Source: Symsagittifera roscoffensis
Lineage: Eukaryota > Xenacoelomorpha > Acoela > Convolutidae
Assembly (NCBI RefSeq): GCF_963678635.1
Contig: NC_087066.1
Coordinates: 42,909,369 to 42,973,368, forward strand
DNA: 64,000 bases
Reading direction: 5' to 3'
Made by a program: the position numbers and the translations under genes. Under the pieces are notes generated by a model. That model was given only the letters and a program-made list of their open reading frames with translations. It did not search any database and was not told the origin of the DNA. Below are positions 21,241 through 32,385 of the stretch, piece after piece (the first letter of the stretch is position 1; the number at the start of each line of letters is the position of its first letter).

Positions 21241-24200
21241 CCATATTTCACGCTCCACGGGCTCATCTTTGCGTAATCAAAAAGGGCAGCTGAGCCAATC
21301 TGTTGTTTTTTTCCTTTCTTCGAGAAAAATCGAACAAAAAAAGCGGTATTAAATTGCTCTTGACATGAAGTTTTTATATATCGATAAAATTACATTCTAA
21401 TCTTTTGACATAAAATAGATCAAAGATTATTTGCATTTTGGCATAGTTCAATTATTAGCAAGTCTGAAAAATATTAGCATTACTTTAAACGATAATGCAG
21501 TTTCCTGAGTGGAAAAACTGTATTTTGCCGCAATGAATAAAAGCTCATTTAGGTTGAGCTACCGTTGTACCAATTGCTGAAATTTTCATAAAGTAGCGAA
21601 ATCTCAAAACTAGAATCCACTATGGTTTTCTCACGTTTTTTGCACTGTTTTGTTTTTGACAACTGAAAATTTCCCTTTTTCAGCGAAATAATTTGAACCG
21701 CTCTTTTTGAAAAAATTTGCAATCAAACCAAAAAAAATCAGTTTTGATGTGAATTTCAAGACTTTTCCACAAAAAGAGAATGAGATAACAAACTTATTTC
21801 TATATTTTTAAGTTCCTTTATTATTTCATTATTTTATTTAAGAAATGACAGAGTACAATTTCTGCAGTAGAAAATTCATAATTTTGTCCTGGATAATTGT
21901 TTGCCTGCTGAAAGTTTCTGTATTTTAGGAAAAAAACTGAATAAAAAAGGAGAACCGGCACAGTGCAAATTCGGGAAAAAAACCAGTGATAATAAACATA
22001 TTTTATGTTCTTGAAAATTTAGGTCAGCTAATCCTAATTAATCTATTGTTCATATTTTTGTTTATGCAAATCAATCAATATTGTTTTTCATAAGTTTTAT
22101 TCAACAAGCCAACTCATTTTTCTCCGCACAGCGACTTTAATTTTTAAGAATTTTGATGATTGTGAGTTGGCATGGCTAAATTACACCTGAAGATACAATC
22201 CGAGTACGTAGATTCTTTTTTTTATATTAGTTGAACAGCAGCTTTTCATTAAGGCAAACAGTTTTTTTATACTTTCCTATAATTTTCTATTCTTTAACTA
22301 AAAAAATTTTTTTCACATACCGATTGCTTACATACTCCAGTTTTTTTGAGTCAGAAATCTGATTGAGATTTTCAGAAAATTTGCTGTCCAATATAAATTT
22401 TATTTTATAACAAATAAACCAATTTTTTAATATAATTCAATCGATATCATAAAATACCTTTTATCAACAATTTCTCGTTTTAAAGAAAAAAAGTTACCTG
22501 AGAAACGGATTGAGCTTCTTTTTCTAACAAAAGGGAAACAAGTTTATTTATCAACTTAAGTTTTTTCTTCTAATTCTGATTTTGTAAGGCTCATTTTGAG
22601 CACCAAACAAAAAATTAGACGGCCTAGTTGAAGTTGAAACCAACAAACGCGTATAGCTGGTTCTTGTGAAAAATGCACAAAAAACGCCGACTAAAACAGT
22701 TTGACAAATAACTTAAATAAAAACTGGAATATATAAAATTTTTACTTGATCAATAAACTAGCTCAAATATATTAAATAAAAACCTACTCCTGCGAAACTT
22801 TTTGCCAGACTATGCAAATGCTTCAAAAAATTCAATTGAACTAGGTGAAAAAAAAATTAGTTAATGAATGTTAAGAAACGTTAAAATAAATCGTTAAAAT
22901 GCAGCAGAAAAGAGAAAATAATCAGATCAGTTTTTCATGATAAGTTTCCGAAACACATTTCCGAAACACAACCAAAAAAGTTTCAGTCTATTCCCACATT
23001 TCACTCTCCACGGGCTCATCTTGACGTAATCAAAATGGGCAGTTGAGCCAAAAAGCTGAGCCAATCTGTTGTTTTTTTCCAGTCTTCGAGAAAAATCGAA
23101 TCAAAAAGCGGTTTTAAATTGCTCTTGACATGAAGTTTTTATATACCGATAAAACTACATTTTGATCTTTTGACATAAAATAGATCAATGATTATTACAA
23201 AATACTTCGCTTTGAAGAATAGTTCTATTATTAGCAAGTCTGAAAAATATTAGCATTACTTTAAACGATAATGCAGTTTCCTGAGTGGAACAACCGTATT
23301 TTGCCGCAATGAATAAAAGCTCATTTAGGTTGAGCTACCGTTGTACCAATTGCTGAAATTTTCATAAAGCAGTGAAATCACAAAACTAAAAGTCACAATA
23401 GTTTTCTCACGTTTTTTGAACTGTTTTGTTTTTCACAACTGAAAATTTCTCTTTTTCAGCGAAATAATTTTAACCGCTCTTTTTGAAAAAAAAATTGCAA
23501 TCAATCCGCAAAAAAAATCAGTTTTGATATGACTTTCAAGACTTTTTCCCAAAAAGAGAATGAAAAAACAAACTTATTTCGATATTTTGAAGTTCCTTTA
23601 TTTTTTCATTAATTTTAATTAAGAAATGACAGAGTACAATTTCTGCAGTAGAAGATTCATAATTTTGTCCTGGATAATTGTTTGCCTGCTGAAAGTTTTT
23701 GTATTTTAAGACAAATACTGAACAAAAAAGGAGAACCAGCACAGTGCAAACTTGGGAAAAAACCAGTAAAAATAAACAAAGTTTTTGTTCTTGAAATTTA
23801 GGTCAGCTAATCCTAATTAGTCTATTGTTCATAATTCTGTTTATGCAAATCTATCAATATTGTTTTCCTAAGTTTTATTCAAAAAGCCAGCTCAACTGTG
23901 TCCCACACAGCGACTTTAAAATTTAAGAAATTTGATGACTGTGAGTTGGTATGGCTAAACTACACCTGAAGTTAAAATCCGAGTACATAGATTCCCAATT
24001 TGATGGTTAAATTTATCATTTTGCACCAAAGTTGAAAGTTAGGCACGACAAAAAAAAACACGTTTTTCCCCAATTTTGTCAGCAGTTTTTTAGTGTAAAT
24101 TTTATGGCAAAAAGATTGATTTTTTATATTTTGTTTCAAAGCGTTCGTGGTTAATTTTTTTGGAAAATTTTTTCAAGAAACACGACAAAATTTCTAACCA

Positions 24201-24393
24201 ATCTTCTCGCAAAAGTTTTCTTTATTTTTACAATGTTTGTTCCGACCACGCCGCTTAAGAGACGGTAAAAAGTATGGATTAACTACTCTTTTTTCCCAGT
24301 TTTAAGTACCTCAAAGAAAACTCACAGACGCTCTTATTAAATTTTTAAATAACTGTGTCATCTAATTAAATTTTTACTTGTCTTACTTGTCGC

Positions 24394-24574
24394 AGAGACA
24401 GTGCGTGCTATCAGCCTAATCGTCACCAGAAAATAATATCCTGAAAAGAATGAGTTTAAGAAATCATGTCTTGTTGTCTCTAATATTACGGAAAGGCTTG
24501 GCAAAAAGATTCGAGTTTAAGTAGTTAAATCATGCCATGCGGATTGCATGCGTTTTAAACGAGTTATGCGGGCT
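24394..24574 (-). pseudogene. Duplicated fragment of receptor exon M3 plus flanking intron (in D1)
   Basis: Matches 31090-31268 almost base for base: the first half of the M3 exon, its TTTTCAG acceptor and about 135 bp of upstream intron. The exon part has a 4 bp insertion (GTGC repeated after ACAGTGC) that destroys the frame, and the match stops abruptly inside the exon. Similarity on the other side stops exactly at GCGGGCT. It is a nonfunctional exon scrap carried along by the repeat. Confidence 0.85.
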
Positions 24575-24680
24575 CATAGCGCGGCGGTTAGGATAAGGAG
24601 TTAATCTCTCGAAAAAAGAGCTGAAACACTGAAGTGTTGCAACAATTTCCGCTGAGTGTTCAAATCATGAGCAATCAGAG
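24571..24680 (+). repeat. tRNA-like stretch, possible SINE head (in D1)
   Basis: TAGCGCGGCGGTTAGGA fits a pol III A box with one mismatch. GTTCAAATC about 80 bp later fits most of a B box. GCTCAT at the start is complementary to ATGAGC after the B box, like an acceptor stem. T-arm pairing is poor, so a working tRNA is unlikely. It begins exactly where similarity to the receptor intron ends, which fits an inserted SINE or a recombination joint. Confidence 0.35.
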
Positions 24681-25715
24681 TTTCCCACTATAACTTAAAG
24701 GCGCAACTTGGGTTGCTTATGGTTAGAGCATTCCACAAAATTTGTTGCAAATTTCAATTTTTCAGCTCCTATTGATTTCTTTTAAAACCAACGCCATGTA
24801 AGCAGATGTATAAATAAAGGTGAATTATCCCAGCTTATTATTACACAACAAAAAGTTCAAAATATTTTTTTTCGGCTCATTGCTTGCTTTCTTACGTAAG
24901 TTAACCACCCGAACACAATTTACTTTCTGATTGATATTACGAAACTCAAACACTTAAGCGACAATTTAGGAAACCGATTACATGAAATAAAATTTTCTTA
25001 ATTGACCCCGCAAAAAAATCATTTTTTAAGAGCAATTTCAATTTAAGTTTGGGTTTTGTGCCAAAAAAAGCAACCCATTTCAAATTTTTAACAATTGTTA
25101 CAACAAAAAAAAATATAAAAATTGCTGAAATATGAAAGATTTCGAAATTTGTCATATTGCTATTTCGAATCGTTGCTACTTAAAGGTTATAATCATTTTA
25201 TCAGTTTACAAAGCACAGATGGAATGTCAAAATCGTCTGTGCAAACCAAAAACCATGCACGTTTTTGCTGGGGTTTTTTGAATAATAATCGATTTCATAG
25301 GATTTTCAATGTTAGTCTCTGGAAAAAAAATTAATTATAATCGATTGAAAATTTATTATAATTTAATTTTTGTCGTATCAATAAAATGCACCTAGATACC
25401 TTAATTGATTATAATTGAATATAAAATGCATTTAGCTACTTTTTTTATAATCATTTATAATGGATTATAATGGATTATAATCGATGGATTAAAACTTCAA
25501 ACACAGTGCAGTATAATTCAAACTTAATAATTGTTTTGGGCTTGCTTGATCCACGATAAAACGAGGTTTAGTTAATCGATGGATTAAAACTTCAAACACA
25601 GTGCAGTATAATTCAAACTTAATAATTGTTTTGGGCTTGCTTGATCCAGGATAAAACGAGATTTAGTTTTGTTTATAAAAAAAATGAATTTTATTTTTTA
25701 AAATGACAGTTTCTC

Positions 25716-25748
25716 GGGGGCGTGGGATGGGGCTGGAGGGGAGGGGGG
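25716..25748 (+). other. G-quadruplex motif (D1)
   Basis: Five runs of three or more G within 33 bases (GGGGG, GGG, GGGG, GGGG, GGGGGG) with loops of 1-5 bases, in a region otherwise about 70 percent A+T. The following 60 bp are also G-rich on this strand. Confidence 0.8.
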
Positions 25749-26215
25749 TGAAATTGAGGGGAAAATAAACCGGGGGAAGGATTGAATGTGTACGGGAAAA
25801 ATGAGGGAGGGTTAAACAGGCGTTATAAAATTGAGTAGGTGCAAAGAAATATAGAGATAATTATCAACTATAATGGCTTTTAAATGGATTAACTTGTTTG
25901 TTATGGATTTTATTGGATTGTTTTTACGGAAATAATTGATTAGAATGACATTACAATCAAGTTCGTGGTCCATATTTGCAACAATCAGGGTTTATATTGA
26001 CAATATTTAGACCAACTTTTTTTGTATTATAATCGATTTTTACCCATGCAACTCTGGTGTGAGATGATACTGCTTGACTGTTTTGTTGGTGATATAGTGA
26101 TTTTTTAAAAATCTGAGTAAGAAAAAATGATGCTGAAACAAGTCTACTGCAGATATTGTTTACTGCTATCAGTTTTCTTGACAGCAACTCTAATTTATAT
26201 AAATTTAAATATAAT

Positions 26216-27635
26216 GAGCACCAAACAAATTAATTGTTTGAGCACCAAACAAAAAACTAGACGGCCTAGTTGAAGTTGAAACCAACGAACACGTATAGCT
26301 GGTTCTTGTGAAAAATGCACAAAAACGCCGACTAAAACAGTTTGACAAATAACTTAAATAAAAACTGGAATATATAAAACTTCTACTTGATCAATAAACT
26401 AGTTCAAATATATTAAATAAAAACCTACTCCTGCGAAACTTTTTGCCAGACTATGCAAATGCTTCAAAAAATTCAATTGAACTAGGTGAAAACAAATTAG
26501 TTAATGAATGTTAAGAAACGTTAAAATAAATCGTTAAAATGCAGCAGAAAAGAATAAATAATCAGATCAGTTTTTCATGATAAGTTTCCGAAACACATTT
26601 CCGAAACACAACCAAAAAAGTTTCAGTCTATTTCCACATTTCACTCTCCACGGGCTCATCTTGACGTAATCATAATGGGCAGCTGAGCCAAAAAGCTGAG
26701 CCAATCTGTTGTTTTTGTTCCACTGTTCGAGAAAAATCGAATCAAAAAAGCGGTTTTAAATTGCTCTTGACATGAAGTTTTTATATACCGATAAAACTAC
26801 ATTTTGATCTTTTGACATAAAATAGATCAATGATTATTACAAAATACTTCGCTTTGAAGAATAGTTCTATTATTAGCAAGTCTGAAAAATATTAGCATGA
26901 CTTTAAACGATAATGCAGTTTCCTGAGTGGAAAAACTGTATTTTGCAGCAATGAAAAAAAGTTCATTTAGGTTGAGCTACCGTTGTACCAATTGCTGAAA
27001 TTTTCATGAGGCAGCGAAATCTCAAAACTAAAAGTCACTATAGTTTTCTCACGTTTTTTGCACTGTTTTGTTTTTCACAACTGAAATTTTTCCTTTTTTC
27101 AGCGAAATAATTTTAACCGCTCTTTTTGAAAAAAAATTGCAATCAATCCGCAAAAAAATCAGTTTTGATGTGACTTTCAAGACTTTTTCCCAAAAAGAGA
27201 ATGAAAAAACAAACTTAATTCGATATTTTTAAATTCCTTTATTTTTTCATTAATTTTAATTAAGAAATGACAGAGTACAATTTCTGCAGTAGAAGATTCA
27301 TAATTTTTCCCTGGATAATTGTTTGCCTGCTGAAAGTTTTTGTATTTTAAGTCAAATACTGAACAAAAAAGGAGAACCAGCACAGTGCAAATTTGGGAAA
27401 AAACCAGTAATAATAAACAAAATTTTTGTTCTTGAAATTTAGGTCAGCTAATCCTAATTAATCTATTGTTCATAATTCTGTTTATGCAAATCTATCAATA
27501 TTGTTTTCCTAAGTTTTATTCAAAGAGCCAGCTCAACTGTGTCCCACACAGCGACTTTAAAATTTAAGAAATTTGATGACTGTGAGTTGGTATGGCTAAA
27601 CTACACCTGAAGTTAAAATCCGAGTACATAGATTC
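26216..27635. repeat. Partial macro-satellite unit 6
   Basis: The array resumes here after D1, starting within the unit at GAGCACCAAACAAA and running to the usual unit end at GATTC. It lacks the first 400 bp or so of a unit. Together with D1 it makes up the 3641 bp repeat seen by comparing 22575-26215 with 26216-29772. Confidence 0.85.
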
Positions 27636-28034
27636 CCAATTTGATGGTTAAATTTATCATTTTGCACCAAAGTTGAAAGTTAGGCAAGACAAAAAAAAAC
27701 ACGTTTTTCCCCAATTTTGTCAGCAGTTTTTTAGTGTAAATTTTATGGCAAAAAGATTGATTTTTTATATTTTGTTTCAAAGCGTTCGTGGTTAATTTTT
27801 TTGGAAAATTTTTTCAAGAAACACGACAAAATTTCTAACCAATCTTCTCGCAAAAGTTTTCTTTATTTTTACAATGTTTGTTCCGACCACGCCGCTTAAG
27901 AGACGGTAAAAAGTATGGATTAACTACTCTTTTTTCCCAGTTTTAAGTACCTCAAAGAAAACTCACAGACGCTCTTATTAAATTTTTAAATAACTGTGTC
28001 ATCTTATTAAATTTTTACTTGTCTTACTTGTCGC

Positions 28035-28215
28035 AGAGACAGTGCGTGCTATCAGCCTAATCGTCACCAGAAAATAATATCCTGAAAAGAATGAGTTTAA
28101 GAAATCATGTCTTGTTGTCTCTAATATTACGGAAAGGCTTGGCAAAAAGATTCGAGTTTAAGTAGTTAAATCATGCCATGCGGATTGCATGCGTTTTAAA
28201 CGAGTTATGCGGGCT
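28035..28215 (-). pseudogene. Duplicated fragment of receptor exon M3 plus flanking intron (in D2)
   Basis: Second copy of the same scrap, 3641 bp away and with the same 4 bp insertion. The damage therefore happened before the 3.64 kb duplication. Confidence 0.85.
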
Positions 28216-28321
28216 CATAGCGCGGCGGTTAGGATAAGGAGTTAATCTCTCGAAAAAAGAGCTGAAACACTGAAGTGTTGCAACAATTTCCGCTGAGTGT
28301 TCAAATCATGAGCAATCAGAG
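28212..28321 (+). repeat. tRNA-like stretch, possible SINE head (in D2)
   Basis: Duplicate of the 24571-24680 stretch with the same A-box-like, B-box-like and stem sequences. Confidence 0.35.
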
Positions 28322-29267
28322 TTTCCCACTATAACTTAAAGGCGCAACTTGGGTTGCTTATGGTTAGAGCATTCCACAAAATTTGTTGCAAATTTCAATT
28401 TTTCAGCTCCTATTGATTTCTTTTAAAACCAACGCCATGTAAGCAGATGTATAAATAAAGGTGAATTATCCCAGCTTATTATTACACAACAAAAAGTTCA
28501 AAATATTTTTTTTCGGCTCATTGCTTGCTTTCTTACGTAAGTTAACCACCCGAACACAATTTACTTTCTGATTGATATTACGAAACTCAAACACTTAAGC
28601 GACAATTTAGGAAACCGATTACATGAAATAAAATTTTCTTAATTGACCCCGCAAAAAAATCATTTTTTAAGAGCAATTTCAATTTTAGTTTGGGTTTTGT
28701 GCCAAAAAAAGCAACCCATTTCAAATTTTTAACAATTGTTACAACAAAAAAAAATATAAAAATTGCTGAAATATGAAAGATTTCGAAATTTGTCATAATT
28801 GCTATTTCGAATCGTTGCTACTTAAAGGTTATAATCATTTTATCAGTTTACAAAGCACAGATGGAATTGTCAAAATCGTCTGTGCAAACCAAAAACCATG
28901 CACGTTTTTGCTGGGGTTTTATGAATAATAATCGATTTTATAGGACTTTCAATGTTAGTCTCTGGAAAAAAAATTAATTATAATCGATTGAAAATTTATT
29001 ATAATTTAATTGTTGTCGTATCAATAAAATGCACCTAGATACCTTAATTGATTATAATTGAATATAAAATGCATTTAGCTACTTTTTTTTATTATAATCA
29101 TTTATAATGGATTATAATGGATTTTAATCGATGGATTAAAACTTCAAACACAGTGCAGTATAATTCAAACTTAATAATTGTTTTGGGCTTGCTTGATCCA
29201 GGATAAAACGAGATTTAGTTTTGTTTATAAAAAAAATGAATTTTTTTTTATAAAATGACAGTTTCTC

Positions 29268-29300
29268 GGGGGCGTGGGATGGGGCTGGAGGGGAGGGGGG
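29268..29300 (+). other. G-quadruplex motif (D2)
   Basis: Same motif, unchanged in the second copy of the duplication. Confidence 0.8.
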
Positions 29301-29861
29301 TGAAGATGAGGAAAAAATAAACGGTGGGAAGGATTGAATGTGTACGGGAAAAGTGAGGGAGGGTTAAACAAGCGTTATAAAATTGAGTAGGTGCGAAGAA
29401 ATATAGAGATAATTATCAACTATAATGGCTTTTAAATGGATTAAGTTGTTTGTTATGGATTTTATTGGATTGTTTTTACGGAAATAATTGATTAGAATGA
29501 CATTACAATCAAGTTCGTGGTCCATATTTGCAACAATCAGGGATTATATTGACAATATTTAGAACAACTTTTTTTGTATTATAATCGATTTTTACCCATG
29601 CAACTCGGTGTGAGATGATACTGCTTGACTGTTTTGTTGAAAATAGTAAAAATAGTGATTTTTTAAAAATCTGAGTAAGAAAAAATGATGCTGAAACAAG
29701 TCTACTGCAGATATTGTTTACTGCTATCAGTTTTCTTGACAGCAACTCTAATTTATATAAAATTAAATATACAATCTGGAAAAAAAATTACAGGAAAGCT
29801 TTGCAATCCGCATTCAAAATGCCGATTTAATCTCCAAAAAATCTTTTTGAAGTTGAATTTT

Positions 29862-29867
29862 TTTATT
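29862..29867 (-). promoter_or_regulatory. Poly(A) signal AATAAA of the receptor gene
   Basis: AATAAA on the minus strand about 65 bp after the receptor stop codon, a normal distance for a short 3' UTR. D2 begins some 90 bp further on. Confidence 0.6.
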
Positions 29868-29931
29868 GATCTATTGGTTAAAATTAATATATTTAAATGA
29901 TTTAACTTCAAACACAATTTGAATTTGAAGT

Positions 29932-30155
29932 TCAAGCTTCTGGAAGGAAGAATATTCCAGTAGTGATGAGGATGACAGCCAGCATGATGGTCCCGAAAAT
30001 GTGATCCAGCACGATGCACCTGTTGCGTCTCCTCTCCTCCCCGTTGTCCGGCTGCTCGTCCAGTTCACCCACCAGCTGACTCAGAAGTCCAATGGCCTCT
30101 TCAGTAGATTTGGGCTCTTTCATTATCCCAGAGTTTTCATCGTTTTGATCATTTT
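29932..30155 (-). CDS. Cys-loop receptor, last exon: end of intracellular loop, M4 and C-terminus
   Basis: 224 bp exon. The acceptor TTCTAG lies at 30161-30156 on the minus strand. The exon opens with two bases that complete the codon left by the M3 exon (C + AA, Gln). It encodes a short charged cytoplasmic loop (ENSGIMKEPKSTEEA, then GEERRRN) followed by M4 (CIVLDHIFGTIMLAVILI) and a short extracellular end (FFLPEA, TGA at 29932). The Leu-Asp-x-x-Phe pattern entering M4 is typical of nicotinic receptor subunits (L/I-D-R-x-F). The loop is short for the family. This is the true 3' end of the gene, since a poly(A) signal follows. Confidence 0.8.
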
Positions 30156-31015
30156 CTAGAATTGATAGCTTTTGAAGTAGAAAACAGTTTGAGGACCAAC
30201 ACTGTTTGAGAAGCGAATGCGCGTAGAAAAGGCATTTTTGCCTAAATTTTTCAAAAGGTGCTCCAAGGCGCTTTAGTTTCTCTAATTCGTAAAAAGAAGC
30301 CGAGCAAAAAAAAAACAAAAGAAAAAAGATGTTTTCAAAAAATAGATTAAAAATTTTTTAGGCAGGGGCGGATCTAGGATTTTCTCGAGGGGTGGGGGGG
30401 GGGGGGGGGCGGATTTTCAAAAAAGTTTTGTCGACTTTTTTTTAGCTTGTTCAAATTGATTCTCCGAGCTCTCCCAAAGCACTAAAAAGACTCTGTTGCG
30501 GCCAAATTTTCTGCGCTGCAGGCAAAACTCGGAAAAAAACAGGGCGTTTTTAGGCACTTTCTGGAATTTAAAAAAAAATCGCGTTTTTTGGGCCCTCTTC
30601 AAAATTAGTATATATTGGCGCCCAAGGCGCCTTTAGAAAAAATTTAGAGTCCGTCAGCCAAACATAGATATCTCAAAATAGTACAAAGGGGGGAAGATAT
30701 TTTGGGTCCACAGGGGTGGGGGGGGGGGAGGCGTCGAATCCCTAAGGAAAGGGCATCCACCCCTAAACCCGTTCCTGTATTTAGATTTTTTTTTTGCTCA
30801 CTCCAAAAAATCCTAGATCTATCCAAAAAACTAGAAGTATTATTGAATCTTTTTTCAATTCTTTCATAAAAAGAGCTTGATTTACTTTTCAGATACACTT
30901 TCATAAATCGTGTATTTCTATGATACATGCATTATTCAATTTATATGAAGAAGATTATTAAATAATTAGTAGAGCTTTTCACCAATACCTAAGCACTGTC
31001 AGATTATGGACTAAC
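30156..31015 (-). other. Receptor intron between M3 and M4 exons
   Basis: 860 bp, with GT donor at 31015-31014 (GTTAGT) and AG acceptor at 30157-30156. It contains a full family C repeat with two poly-G tracts. Outside that repeat I see no further exon. Confidence 0.75.
30368..30823. mobile_element. MITE-like repeat, family C, full copy
   Basis: Bounded by inverted ends GGATCTAGGATTTT (30370) and AAAATCCTAGATCT (ends about 30820). Contains two long poly-G tracts (about 30392-30409 and 30718-30730) and the family core. No coding capacity. It lies in a receptor intron. Such G-tract-rich, inverted-end repeats are probably moved by a DNA transposase in trans; the superfamily is not determined. 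Confidence 0.65.
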
Positions 31016-31132
31016 GTCTGCGGAAGAACACTTGGAAGATTTCAGAGTAGCTGTAGTAGTACATGTTGATGTTGATGACATTGTACAGTAGAGACAGTGC
31101 TATCAGCCCAATCGTCACCAGAAAATAATATC
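31016..31132 (-). CDS. Cys-loop receptor, M3 exon
   Basis: 117 bp exon with a textbook acceptor (CTTTTCAG ending at 31133) and donor GTTAGT at 31015. It starts with GA, completing a Gly codon with the G that ends the M2 exon, and ends with one base passed to the M4 exon. It encodes M3 (YYFLVTIGLIALSLLYNVI) and the conserved start of the cytoplasmic loop, NINMYYYSYSEIFQVFFRR, which corresponds to the V-L-N-hydrophobic-H/Y...W-V-R-x-x-F-L region of nicotinic receptors. Part of this exon and its upstream intron was copied into D1 and D2. Confidence 0.85.
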
Positions 31133-31965
31133 CTGAAAAGAATGAGTTTAAGAAATCATGTCTTGTTGTCTCTAATATTACGGAAAGGCTTAGCAAAAAG
31201 ATTAGAGTTTAAGTAATTAAATCATGCCATACGGATTGCATGCGTTTTTAACGAGTTATGCGGGCTTTCTGCTGAAAAAAAAAACAATTCTGAAAAAAAA
31301 ATGCGGAAATTCTCTGCCAAAGGTGAGCATATTTTTGCCATTTACACCATTGTACAAGTCATATTATGCCATTTTTTAAATTAAACTTTCCACCGCCAAA
31401 TTTTTTTTCGAAGATTAAAGTACCGAAAAACATCTCAGAACATTTGAAATTTTCATTGGAATTTTTCTCATAAAAACCCTTAGTTTGCTCAAAATGCTTC
31501 AATAACGCGGAATCTCTGCGGGATTGAGCAATTTCAAATTTGAAGCTTTTTACGCGGTAACTATGCGGAGTTATGCGCCGCAGATTTATGACAATCTCAA
31601 TTACGGCTTAAAATAATCTTTGGCATATGCACAATGATACTGTTTTCCGTAATGTAAGCAATTTTGACTAAACAACTTGATGAGTCCGGGTATTAGCACC
31701 ACAAATGTTATTCAAAATTTAGGGAAAAACTAGAATTTCAATTATAAAAAAATATGGGGTAATTTATAAGTCAAAGCACAAGGCAGCAAAAATTACAACA
31801 AATTCCACGCGATGGCAGAAGTTAAGAAAAATCATCATTCCTGATATTTTTTAGCGCTTCAAAAGTTTTAATGACCATTAATTAAATAAAGCACTGGGCA
31901 AGACAGACAGATGCCGATTTTGTGGCGATAGCTAGATAAGCACTATTTCAGATCAAAATTGCCTT

Positions 31966-32385
31966 GTTGTTGTTCCGACTCTCGATACGAAAGTGACTGA
32001 ACATTTGTGCTCGGGGTGGGTTTTTCTTCAGACAAATTTCGACTTTTTAACAAGCCATTGTTGACGAGATTTTTAAATATCATTCAAAAAGTATTCTTGT
32101 CTTGAGCTTAAATTTGAAAAGATATTTTACCTGTGAGCATTTTTCGTAAAGTTATGGGGGTTTAAAGATTGCCCTTTTGGCCAAAATGGGACAATTAACG
32201 CGCGAAATATTTCACGCTTTTAACGCGTAAGCGGAGATTTAATCCGTCTGAGCAATCGTTCCAAATTGGCTGAAGTCAGCTTATTTGCCATAAATGAATT
32301 GTTATTAGGAGCAAGATTTATCACTTTTTATTTTACGTAGAGGAGATATAGAGGGGTTGCGCCCTGATACGATCAGTCATTTTAA
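31966..32385 (-). repeat. Family B repeat, inverted copy
   Basis: Reverse-complement relative of the three direct copies at 34109-35945. It shares CGATACGAAAGT near the first end, the GGGGTGGGTTTTT and TTCAGACAAATTTCGACTTT stretches, a core with TTAACGCGTAAGCGGAGATT, and CCCTGATACGA at the far end. It lacks the GCCCTGAATGTTCCGACTGC part. Confidence 0.7.

Larger units (their letters stand above)
14787..23994. repeat. Tandem macro-satellite: five units of about 1.8-2.07 kb
   Basis: The landmark TTGAACAGCAGCTTTTCATT recurs at 14801, 16580, 18371, 20162 and 22231, giving periods of 1779, 1791, 1791 and 2069 bp. Units are head to tail and about 85-95 percent alike by eye. Conserved landmarks inside each unit are GCTCAATTTGAGC (palindrome), a CAGTTTCC...GGAAAAACTG hairpin, AGCTCATTTAGGTTGAGCT (hairpin), and an ATGCAAAT octamer about 180 bp before the unit boundary. 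No ORF is conserved as protein. Units 2 and 3 are closest to each other. The array ends at 23994 (GTACATAGATTC), where a different segment (D1) takes over. Confidence 0.9.
23995..26215. repeat. Segment D1 of the higher-order duplication
   Basis: A 2.2 kb segment, unrelated to the 1.8 kb units, that interrupts the array and is repeated as D2 (27636-29772). Contents in order: about 400 bp of unrecognised AT-rich DNA, a copy of part of the receptor M3 exon and adjoining intron (24394-24574), a tRNA-like stretch (24571-24680), ATTATAATCGATTATAAT-type palindromic AT repeats (25285-25500), a 95 bp tandem duplication (from 25481 and 25576) present only in D1, and a G-rich block at 25716-25748. Confidence 0.85.
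27636..29772. repeat. Segment D2 of the higher-order duplication
   Basis: Near-identical to D1 at an offset of 3641 bp (3552 bp after the D1-specific 95 bp duplication). Differences are few substitutions and short indels, so the duplication is recent. It ends about 160 bp before the receptor stop codon, that is, immediately downstream of the receptor gene. Confidence 0.85.

Noticed and set aside
14950..22400. CTGATGGAG / CTGATTGAG plus CAGAAAA in each satellite unit as possible hammerhead cores
   Set aside because: The invariant CUGANGA is not met because of an extra base, and the flanking stems do not pair.
17897..27383. Minus-strand ORF of about 68 codons (MLVLLFCSVF...) recurring at 17897, 19688, 23536 and 27177 in the satellite units
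   Set aside because: It recurs because the DNA repeats. Start, end and residues vary between units, the composition is that of AT-rich noncoding DNA, and there is no family match or splice context that I can see.
31676..31690. TTGATGAGTCCGG, resembling the start of a hammerhead ribozyme core
   Set aside because: The first core base is wrong (T for C), and no GAAA with a closing stem follows at the required distance.
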